Shown in pieces: positions 1 to 4,629 of a stretch of DNA of 5,746 nucleotides (positions are counted from its first letter, which is position 1; each line of letters begins with the position of its first letter). Source of the stretch: an uncultured Oscillospiraceae bacterium (GTDB lineage Bacteria > Bacillota > Clostridia > Oscillospirales > Oscillospiraceae); contig CAKTED010000117.1 of NCBI GenBank assembly GCA_934546725.1, positions 1 through 5,746 on the forward strand. Reading direction: 5' to 3'. A program made the position numbers and the translations under genes. Below the pieces are notes generated by a model. The model was given only the letters and a program-made list of their open reading frames with translations, searched no databases and had not been told where the DNA came from.

Positions 1-88
1 GCGGGGGATGATTTGGCATTAAAGCCGTGCATAAAGTACAGCAGCAGTAATTTTTCTGTTTCCTTTTTGTGGAATATCGATTTGTGTG

Positions 89-117
89 TTGACAAGCGGG
101 ATACAATGTGTTACAAT
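89..117 (+). promoter_or_regulatory. Near-consensus sigma-A promoter for the 97-residue protein gene
   Basis: A perfect -35 hexamer TTGACA (89-94) is followed after exactly 17 bases by TACAAT (112-117), one mismatch from the -10 consensus. A TG dinucleotide at 109-110 makes it an extended -10 site. Transcription should begin near 124, leaving a leader of only about 24 bases before the ATG at 148. A second TACAAT lies ten bases upstream (102-107) but has no matching -35. This is one of the two best promoters in the window and predicts strong constitutive expression; no operator could be identified. Confidence 0.85.
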
Positions 118-147
118 TTGGTTACACTACCGGAAAGGAGGTAAAGT

Positions 148-441
148 ATGGCTTCTACCGCAGCAAAGGTTCTCGAATACAAGGGCTACCCTCTCAGACG
201 CAAGGATAACCTGATCTACTACGGAAATATGTCCGACAAATATATAATCATGCTGCAGGTCCTGTCCAGCAAAAGCGTCCAGGATCTGAACGTTTCAGAC
301 AAGGTGTCCGTTCAGCTTCAGCTTACGGATCCTGATCTGAAATCTCGCGACAGGGTTGTGAAAAAGACCGAAAAGGACGGTCTTTATAATGCAATGGACG
401 TTGCAGCTGTCTGGCTTGAGCGTGCATTGGCCGCTGAATAA
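148..441 (+). CDS. Small conserved-looking hypothetical protein (97 aa)
   Basis: The function is unknown. The start is well supported: AAAGGAGGT (134-142) is a near-perfect ribosome binding site six bases before the ATG, behind an extended -10 promoter. The product is soluble and lysine/aspartate rich, with no signal peptide, membrane segment, cysteine or histidine. Its N-terminal third (around LEYKGYPLRRKDNLIYYGNM) looks like a short beta meander. The middle (about 30-65) alternates hydrophobic and polar residues like further strands. The end (about 80-96, NAMDVAAVWLERALAAE) should be an amphipathic helix. It resembles small uncharacterised proteins I recall from Clostridia genomes, but I cannot name a family. 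No terminator follows, and an NlpC/P60 gene starts 98 bases downstream on the same strand, so the two are probably co-transcribed. An 8-bp inverted repeat lies inside the gene at 363-385. Confidence 0.85.
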   Translation: MASTAAKVLEYKGYPLRRKDNLIYYGNMSDKYIIMLQVLSSKSVQDLNVSDKVSVQLQLTDPDLKSRDRVVKKTEKDGLYNAMDVAAVWLERALAAE

Positions 442-539
442 GCTGTTTTATTCTCGGCACAGTGCCTTGCCGACACAAACAGGCGCCGCACATTCGATAA
501 AGTGTTCTCTTTCACGTCGAAAAACGCGCATGGAGCTTT

Positions 540-1433
540 ATGACATTTTCAGGAAAATTACTGCGTACTTTTTTGCTTGTACTTATGGTTTCCGCTCTTT
601 CCGCTTTCTTTGCAATCGGCGCTGACGCCGCAAATTCCGGCGGCGGAACGGTAAACGCAAGCAGTCTCAACTTCAGAAGCGAGCCCTCAACGGCCTCCTC
701 CTGCCTCGGCTATGCCGGAAAGGGCGACGCCGTAGTAATAACAGGCAGCGAGGGCGACTGGTACAGCGTTCTTTATAACGGCGTCAAGGGCTATATGTTC
801 GCCGCATATGTGACCCCCAGCACGGAGCTTGATATTCCCGACATCAGCGGTACCCTGAACGCCAACAGCGTACGGTTCCGCAGCGCCGCAGGCTTTGACA
901 GCTCGACCATCGACTTTCTGAACAGCGGCACGAAGCTCACCGTGACCGCCGTATCCGGTCCCTGGTATGCCGTTACGGTGAACGACAAATCCGGTTACAT
1001 ATACAGCGATTATGTTGACCTCTCTTCGTCCGTTGCCGTTACGGCGGGAGCGTCCTCCGAGGCCGAAAAGATCATAGCCTTTGCAAAAAACTATCTCGGC
1101 ACCCCTTATGTTTACGGCGGTTCCTCGGCATCCGGCTTTGACTGCTCTGGCTTCACCTCATACGTTCTCAAAAACAACGGCTATGATTCCACCCGTACCT
1201 GCACCACGCAGTACGCACAGTATACACATATCAGCAAGAGTGAGCTAAGACCCGGAGATCTTGTCTTCTTTGCAAGCTACAGCAGCTGGGATACGAACCA
1301 CGTCGGAATATACCTTGGCAATAACGAGTTTATCCACGCTTCGAGCGGTTCCGGCAAGGTGATCGTCACCAGTCTTGACGACTGGTATTACAGCACATAT
1401 TACTATGGCGCGGCAAGATACCTCGCCTACTGA
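540..1433 (+). CDS. Secreted SH3-SH3-NlpC/P60 peptidoglycan hydrolase
   Basis: This is a predicted cell-wall endopeptidase, a family that usually cuts the gamma-D-Glu to meso-diaminopimelate bond of stem peptides. Residues 1-30 form a signal peptide: Lys6 and Arg9, a hydrophobic core at 11-27, and an AxA site (Ala28-Asp29-Ala30). Two bacterial SH3 repeats follow at about 34-94 and 104-162, each opening with a strand of the type N-x-S-x-x-F/R-x-R-S and closing with a GY(M/I) strand, and probably bind wall peptides. The NlpC/P60 domain spans about 174-297. Its catalytic residues are present: Cys202 in DCSGF, His254 in NHVGIYLG and His266 in FIHASS. The length of 297 residues fits the architecture. 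The ATG at 540 was chosen because GGAG (532-535) precedes it by four bases and it yields the whole signal peptide; Met16 would truncate it. I saw no convincing own promoter in 442-539, only a weak 6-bp hairpin at 454-473. An intrinsic terminator follows. Confidence 0.93.
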   Translation: MTFSGKLLRTFLLVLMVSALSAFFAIGADAANSGGGTVNASSLNFRSEPSTASSCLGYAGKGDAVVITGSEGDWYSVLYNGVKGYMFAAYVTPSTELDIPDISGTLNANSVRFRSAAGFDSSTIDFLNSGTKLTVTAVSGPWYAVTVNDKSGYIYSDYVDLSSSVAVTAGASSEAEKIIAFAKNYLGTPYVYGGSSASGFDCSGFTSYVLKNNGYDSTRTCTTQYAQYTHISKSELRPGDLVFFASYSSWDTNHVGIYLGNNEFIHASSGSGKVIVTSLDDWYYSTYYYGAARYLAY

Positions 1434-1448
1434 TCAGAGCAAAAGCTT

Positions 1449-1509
1449 ATTCGGTTTGTCCGCAGCGCAACGCGGTTTTTCGTTGCACGGCGGATGAGCC
1501 GAATTTTTT
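1449..1509 (+). terminator. Rightward intrinsic terminator after the NlpC/P60 gene
   Basis: Three stacked stems form an interrupted hairpin: ATTCGG 1449-1454 with CCGAAT 1499-1504, GTCCGC 1458-1463 with GCGGAT 1490-1495 (one G-U pair), and GCAACG 1467-1472 with CGTTGC 1481-1486, around an eight-base loop. The last paired T starts a run of six T (1504-1509). It lies 15 bases past the stop codon of the hydrolase gene and ends the rightward unit. Confidence 0.8.
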
Positions 1510-1513
1510 ATGC

Positions 1514-1555
1514 AAAACCCCCGGCGTGAAGCGTCACCGCTTTTCACACCGGGGG
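1514..1555 (-). terminator. Leftward intrinsic terminator after the dCMP deaminase gene
   Basis: CCCCCGG (1518-1524) pairs with CCGGGGG (1549-1555), and after one C/A mismatch GTGAA (1526-1530) pairs with TTCAC (1543-1547); GCG (1531-1533) can add three pairs with CGC (1538-1540), leaving a two-base bulge. Read on the minus strand, the GC-rich stem is followed by TTTT (complement of 1514-1517). There is no T run on the plus side of this stem, so it serves the leftward operon. Only four bases separate it from the T run of the rightward terminator. Confidence 0.8.
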
Positions 1556-1575
1556 GGCAATACTTTCTGGCTATA

Positions 1576-2058
1576 TTATTTTACGTCAAAGCTTATCTCG
1601 AGGCTTTTTATATCCGTGTCAAGATGAGTGAATTTTACTCCTGCGGATGCGAGCATGCGCTTTGACGCCCTCGTAGCGTCGCTGTCGGCATATTTGTCCG
1701 AAAGATAGATGACCTCTCTGATCCCACTTTGAATTATCGCCTTGGCGCATTCGTTGCACGGGAAAAGGGCTACATATATCTTCGCGCCGTGAAGCGACTT
1801 TCCGTTAGCGTTCAGGATCGCGTTGAGCTCCGCGTGTACAACGTACGGATACTTGGTTTCATCACCCTCACGATCCCAGGGATACTCATCGTCCGAGCAG
1901 CCGACCGGAAAGCCGTTATAGCCCGTAGAAAGAATTATGTTATCCGAACTTACAATGCATGCGCCGACCTGCGTGTTCGGGTCCTTACTGCGCTTCGACG
2001 CAAGAAGGGCAACGCCCATAAAGTATTCGTCCCAGGATATATATCCCGTTCTTTTCAT
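1576..2058 (-). CDS. dCMP deaminase (deoxycytidylate deaminase), DCTD/ComEB family
   Basis: This enzyme deaminates dCMP to dUMP with a zinc-bound water, feeding thymidylate synthase in the cytoplasm. The cytidine-deaminase fold motifs are complete: His75 and Glu77 in HAELNAI (zinc ligand and proton-shuttle glutamate), and Cys101 and Cys104 in PCNEC (zinc ligands). The GYNG motif (47-50) followed by GCSDD (53-57) matches the region that binds dCTP/dTTP effectors in allosterically controlled members. At 160 residues it is of normal length. The start is backed by GGGAGG (complement of 2067-2072) eight bases upstream of ATG. It is the last gene of the rnj unit, 17 bases after the ArsC/Spx-like gene, and a strong terminator follows. 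The overall sequence is strikingly like the eukaryotic enzyme (see findings). The competence-operon name comEB is used for some homologues, but there is no com context here. Confidence 0.93.
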   Translation of the reverse strand: MKRTGYISWDEYFMGVALLASKRSKDPNTQVGACIVSSDNIILSTGYNGFPVGCSDDEYPWDREGDETKYPYVVHAELNAILNANGKSLHGAKIYVALFPCNECAKAIIQSGIREVIYLSDKYADSDATRASKRMLASAGVKFTHLDTDIKSLEISFDVK

Positions 2059-2075
2059 TTTTACCGCCTCCCGGT

Positions 2076-2408
2076 TTATTTCCAGTCTTTCCAGACGTCC
2101 GGCATATATCCGACGGTTGCCTTGCGTCCGTTTCTTACAACAGGGGTCTTTATGAGCTTCTGCTCCTCAAGCAGCTTCTCTTCCCTGTCAGCGTCATATG
2201 CAAGATATTTCAGCAGCTCGACGCCGCTGGCCTTTTCATTTATCAGCGAGTCAAGACCAACAGCTGACCTGACGCTCTGAAACTCTCCTCTGCTCATTGG
2301 ATATTTATCAATATCGATATATTGATATTTTATCCTGCGCTCCCTGAAATAGCGCTCAGCCTTTTTGCTGTCAAAGCATTTTGATCGACCGAATATCTGA
2401 ATGTTCAT
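2076..2408 (-). CDS. ArsC/Spx-family thioredoxin-fold protein, single cysteine
   Basis: This is a cytoplasmic protein of 110 residues with the ArsC/Spx/YffB thioredoxin-like fold. The opening strand and active-site loop MNIQIFGRSKCFDSKKA place Cys11 where ArsC has its catalytic cysteine and Spx its first cysteine. Position 14 is serine, so there is no CxxC pair, and Cys11 is the only cysteine in the protein. Thr88-Pro89 in LIKTPVVRNG is the usual cis-proline segment facing the active site, followed by the ATVGY strand and a short C-terminal helix. Databases often label such proteins arsenate reductase, but no ars gene is nearby, so reductase, thiol-switch or RNA-polymerase-binding roles all stay open. 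I chose ATG at 2408: GGAG motifs lie four and nine bases upstream. An upstream TTG at 2423 would extend the protein by five residues, but it overlaps that ribosome binding site and has only a weak one of its own. It lies between rnj (31-base gap) and the dCMP deaminase gene. Confidence 0.85.
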   Translation of the reverse strand: MNIQIFGRSKCFDSKKAERYFRERRIKYQYIDIDKYPMSRGEFQSVRSAVGLDSLINEKASGVELLKYLAYDADREEKLLEEQKLIKTPVVRNGRKATVGYMPDVWKDWK

Positions 2409-2439
2409 CTTTCTCCGCTCCAATCGTGCCTTACAGGGC

Positions 2440-4101
2440 TTATACCTCCATGATAACGGGAAGTATCATCGGGCTTCTCCGTGTGGTTTTATAAAGGTAG
2501 GACGAAAGCGCCGTTTTTATTGAGGTTTTGAGCGTGGACCAGTCCGTTATTCCGTTGGAATTGCATGCTTCAAGGGTCTCGATGACCAGCGTGCGCATTT
2601 CCTCAATGAGCCCCGAAGCCTCCTTGACATATACGAAGCCCCTCGTGATAATGTCCGGCCCGGAAATGATGCTGCAATCCTCGCTGCTGAGGCTCAGTAC
2701 CACCACCAGCATGCCGTCCTGCGCAAGGTGCTTTCTGTCGCGCATGACAACGCTGCCGACGTCACCGATGCCAGTTCCGTCAACCAGCACCTTGCCCGAA
2801 GGTACGCTGCCGTTGATTGAAATGGATTTGCGGCTTATTTCTACCACCTTGCCTATATCGCTTATAACTATATTCTGCGAGGGAATACCGACGGCCTTTG
2901 CAAGCTCGGAGTGGGCTATAAGATGTCGCTGATCTCCGTGAACGGGCATGAAGAATTTGGGCCTGACGAGCGCAAGCATGACCTTGAGCTCCTCCTGGCA
3001 CGCATGTCCGGATACATGAAGGTCCTCCATGCAGCCGCGGTAAAGCACCTCCGCTCCCTTGCGGAAAAGCTCGTCAACGATGCGGCTTACGGTCACCTCG
3101 TTGCCCGGTACGGCCGAAGCGGAAATTATGACCCTGTCACCCGGCACGATCTCAAGCTGTTTGTGTCCGGAAAACGCCATCCTGTAAAGGGCGGACATGC
3201 TCTCGCCCTGACTTCCGGTAGTTATAATGGTAAGCTGTTCCTTCGGGAAATTTTTGACCTGATTAAGGTCAATGAGCGTATTTTTCGGGATCTCGAGATA
3301 GCCAAGCTCCGAGGAGACCTTTATCATGTTTTCCATGCTTCTGCCGGTAATGGCGACCTTGCGGCCATAGCGCGCGGAAATGTCTATTATCTGCTGAATT
3401 CTGTATACGTTCGAGGCGAACGTCGTGACGATTATGCGGCTCCTGCAGCGGTCAAAAAGAGACTCAAGAGTATGACCGACGGTAAGCTCTGACGGCGAAT
3501 AGCCCCTGCGCTCGGCGTTTGTAGAGTCGCTCAGCATGCAGAGAACTCCCTTTTTGCCAAGCTCGCCAAAGCGCGTCAGATCTATCATATTGCAGCCGAT
3601 AGGAGTCGTATCTATCTTAAAATCTCCGGTGTGAAGAACGATGCCGAGCGGAGTTGTTATGGCCAGGGCAATGGCCCCGGCTATGCTGTGGTTAACATGG
3701 ATCGGCTCTACCGTGAAGCAGCCCACCTTGAAGGACTTTCCTGCCTCGATAATGTTGATATCAGCAATATCGAGCAGCTTGTGCTCCTCAAGCTTGAGCT
3801 TTACAAGCCCTGCGGTAATGTCCGTAGCATATATCGGCGCGTTTATGTCGCTCAGAACATAGGGGACCGAGCCTATATGATCCTCGTGTCCGTGCGTAAG
3901 AACGATGCCGCGAATCCTGTCCCGGTTCTTCGCAAGATATGCGATGTTGGGAATAACGACGTCTATGCCGTACATCTCACCGTCCGGGAAGCCGATACCG
4001 CAGTCTACTACAAGAATATCGTTTTTGTATTCAAAGACGGTGATATTCTTGCCAACCTCGTTAAGCCCGCCAAGGGAAATAATTTTCAATTTTTCTGCCA
4101 T
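2440..4101 (-). CDS. rnj: Ribonuclease J (metallo-beta-lactamase/beta-CASP exo- and endonuclease)
   Basis: RNase J is a 5'-to-3' exoribonuclease and endonuclease that governs mRNA decay and rRNA maturation in Firmicutes. From the ATG at 4101 the product has 553 residues, matching the usual length of about 555. The N-terminal metallo-beta-lactamase part has the GGLNEVGKN motif (about 11-19), the zinc motif HGHEDH (70-75), His138 in NHS and Asp160 in HTGDF. The beta-CASP domain has LSDSTN (190-195), TTFASNVYRIQQ (226-237), HVSGH (362-366) and MPVHGDQRHL with His388. The RNase J C-terminal domain runs from about 440 and includes SGPDIITRGFVYVKEA. All catalytic residues are present. An ATG at 4128 would add nine residues but has no ribosome binding site and sits in a hairpin; AAGGAG (complement of 4108-4113) lies six bases before the ATG at 4101. 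It heads a three-gene unit behind a strong promoter and a long structured leader. Confidence 0.96.
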   Translation of the reverse strand: MAEKLKIISLGGLNEVGKNITVFEYKNDILVVDCGIGFPDGEMYGIDVVIPNIAYLAKNRDRIRGIVLTHGHEDHIGSVPYVLSDINAPIYATDITAGLVKLKLEEHKLLDIADINIIEAGKSFKVGCFTVEPIHVNHSIAGAIALAITTPLGIVLHTGDFKIDTTPIGCNMIDLTRFGELGKKGVLCMLSDSTNAERRGYSPSELTVGHTLESLFDRCRSRIIVTTFASNVYRIQQIIDISARYGRKVAITGRSMENMIKVSSELGYLEIPKNTLIDLNQVKNFPKEQLTIITTGSQGESMSALYRMAFSGHKQLEIVPGDRVIISASAVPGNEVTVSRIVDELFRKGAEVLYRGCMEDLHVSGHACQEELKVMLALVRPKFFMPVHGDQRHLIAHSELAKAVGIPSQNIVISDIGKVVEISRKSISINGSVPSGKVLVDGTGIGDVGSVVMRDRKHLAQDGMLVVVLSLSSEDCSIISGPDIITRGFVYVKEASGLIEEMRTLVIETLEACNSNGITDWSTLKTSIKTALSSYLYKTTRRSPMILPVIMEV

Positions 4102-4122
4102 TGTCTGCTCCTTAATCGTTTT

Positions 4123-4137
4123 GGGCATAGCTTGCCC
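4123..4137 (-). promoter_or_regulatory. Small hairpin just upstream of the rnj ribosome binding site
   Basis: GGGCA (4133-4137 read on the minus strand) pairs perfectly with TGCCC (4123-4127) around a five-base loop. The stem ends nine bases before the AAGGAG sequence and buries the unused upstream ATG at 4128. It may act as a 5' stabiliser or roadblock, or as a site for translational control. Its role is inference; the pairing is seen directly. Confidence 0.45.
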
Positions 4138-4168
4138 GTTGAATTTAACCTCTTATGTAATAAAACAG

Positions 4169-4264
4169 ATAGCAACACAACAGGCACAGGCAAATAGCCA
4201 TACGAACCCTTCCATGTCCGTATGGTAACTATCCCTGTCCCAACCTGAAGTTTTTGCGTTCTAT
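4169..4264 (-). other. Long imperfect hairpin in the rnj leader, possible small RNA
   Basis: Six helical segments line up in nested order: ATAG 4261-4264 with CTAT 4169-4172; AACGCAA 4254-4260 with TTGTGTT 4174-4180 (one G-U pair); CAGG 4244-4247 with CCTG 4181-4184; ACAGG 4234-4238 with CCTGT 4186-4190; ATAG 4229-4232 with CTAT 4194-4197; CCATACG 4219-4225 with CGTATGG 4198-4204. The terminal loop has 14 bases (4205-4218). The 5' arm carries larger bulges than the 3' arm, giving a bent rod. TTTTATT (4159-4165) follows shortly after, a weak T tract. A TATAAT lies at the 5' foot of the hairpin (4263-4268). The shape recalls regulatory rod-like RNAs, but sequence signatures of SRP RNA are absent and 6S RNA could not be confirmed. 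Confidence 0.5.
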
Positions 4265-4300
4265 TATATATAGCGTCCTTGGACGCATGAGCTACAAAAT

Positions 4301-4338
4301 AAAAAAGCTGTCGCTGTGAAAGCGCCGGTAATTCAGCT
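4301..4338 (-). terminator. Terminator-like hairpin inside the rnj leader
   Basis: On the minus strand AGCTG (4334-4338) pairs with CAGCT (4306-4310), enclosing CGCT (4321-4324) with AGCG (4312-4315) around a five-base loop, and a run of six T follows (4301-4306), then A and four more T. The nine-base bulge in the 5' arm makes it weaker than the other terminators here. Its 5' arm lies in the loop of an alternative stem, GCCGG (4339-4343) with CCGGC (4324-4328). Termination here would release an RNA of about 140 bases from the 4450-4478 promoter. Confidence 0.55.
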
Positions 4339-4449
4339 CCGGCTCCTTCGATACCGCCGGCCTGCATATTCGTGCAGCAAAGCCGCGCCGCCGGTTTTAT
4401 ATCAAGACTCCGCATAACAGATTATGCGCGATTTACCATTTATTAATCT

Positions 4450-4478
4450 ATAATAGCACAACAAGTCCGAATTGTCCA
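4450..4478 (-). promoter_or_regulatory. rnj: Strong leftward sigma-A promoter for the rnj leader and operon
   Basis: Read on the minus strand, TGGACA (complement of 4473-4478, five of six matches to the -35) is followed after exactly 17 bases by TATTAT (complement of 4450-4455, five of six matches to the -10). A TG one base before the hexamer makes it an extended -10. The start site is expected at about 4443-4444. The promoter lies just downstream of the recR terminator, so the rnj unit is transcribed independently of rpe-recR. Confidence 0.8.
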
Positions 4479-4535
4479 TAAAAATCTGACCTGTTCACCG
4501 AAGCAGCCCCTGTGCGCCGCCGTTTATACCGGACG

Positions 4536-4579
4536 AAAAGGAGCCGGGCGCAGCGAAAAAGCCCGGCCCGGCTTCCTTT
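4536..4579 (-). terminator. Intrinsic terminator of the rpe-recR unit
   Basis: On the minus strand AAAGG (4575-4579) pairs with CCTTT (4537-4541), and after a single bulged A, AGCCGGGC (4566-4573) pairs with GCCCGGCT (4542-4549): 13 pairs around a 16-base loop. TTTT (4536-4539) closes it, so the T run is short. A further GC hairpin (CGCGCA/TGCGCG, 4605-4622) lies between it and the recR stop codon. The rest of 4480-4629 holds nothing else I could support. Confidence 0.75.
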
Positions 4580-4629
4580 GTGTCTGTATAAAACCGTACC
4601 GTATCGCGCAGCGGCATGCGCGCGGCCCG

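Larger units (their letters stand above)
4102..4444 (-). promoter_or_regulatory. Long structured leader upstream of rnj, unrecognised
   Basis: The distance from the predicted transcription start (about 4444) to the rnj ATG is roughly 340 bases, far beyond a normal leader, and it contains no credible gene. In order of transcription it holds a perfect 7-bp hairpin with a 4-base loop (4411-4428); a stem CCGGC/GCCGG (4390-4394 with 4357-4361) enclosing a 5-bp hairpin CTGCA/TGCAG (4373-4377 with 4362-4366); a terminator-like element with six T (4301-4306); a 5-bp GCGTC/GACGC hairpin (4273-4286); a TATAAT hexamer (4263-4268) without a good -35; a 96-base imperfect hairpin; and a small hairpin before the ribosome binding site. 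This resembles an attenuator-type leader or one or two small RNA genes upstream of rnj. I could not match motifs of the T-box, SAM, cobalamin, TPP, FMN, purine, c-di-GMP or glycine riboswitches. Confidence 0.55.

Noticed and set aside
454..473. Terminator or regulatory hairpin between the small gene and the NlpC/P60 gene
   Set aside because: TCGGCA/TGCCGA is only six pairs with an eight-base loop and no T tract follows, so it is not enough to call a terminator.
1729..2280. Plus-strand open frame of 183 codons
   Set aside because: Antisense to the dCMP deaminase and ArsC-like genes, with an arginine- and serine-rich mirror-frame composition.
2911..3492. Plus-strand open frame of 193 codons
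   Set aside because: It lies wholly antisense to the catalytic half of RNase J, whose motifs are intact, and its translation shows no domain.
3631..4197. Plus-strand open frame of 188 codons
   Set aside because: Antisense to the N-terminal part of rnj and its leader; no ribosome binding site and no recognisable protein features.
4205..4225. TwoAYGGAY RNA motif
   Set aside because: ACGGAC fits the pattern, but the motif needs two hairpin loops each carrying it; here a single loop region has one match and one near match.
4169..4264. Small bacterial SRP RNA (4.5S-like)
   Set aside because: The rod shape and a GGAA-containing loop prompted the idea, but the invariant SRP core with its AGCAG side and GGAA tetraloop arrangement is missing.
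4263..4291. Second leftward promoter at the TATAAT of 4263-4268
   Set aside because: No acceptable -35 hexamer is found at 16-18 bases and there is no extended -10 TG, so it is noted only as a possible weak site.
4086..4415. Leftward open frame of 109 codons across the rnj leader
   Set aside because: It runs through several hairpins and a terminator-like element, overlaps the rnj start, has no ribosome binding site, and its protein has no domain pattern; better explained as structured RNA.
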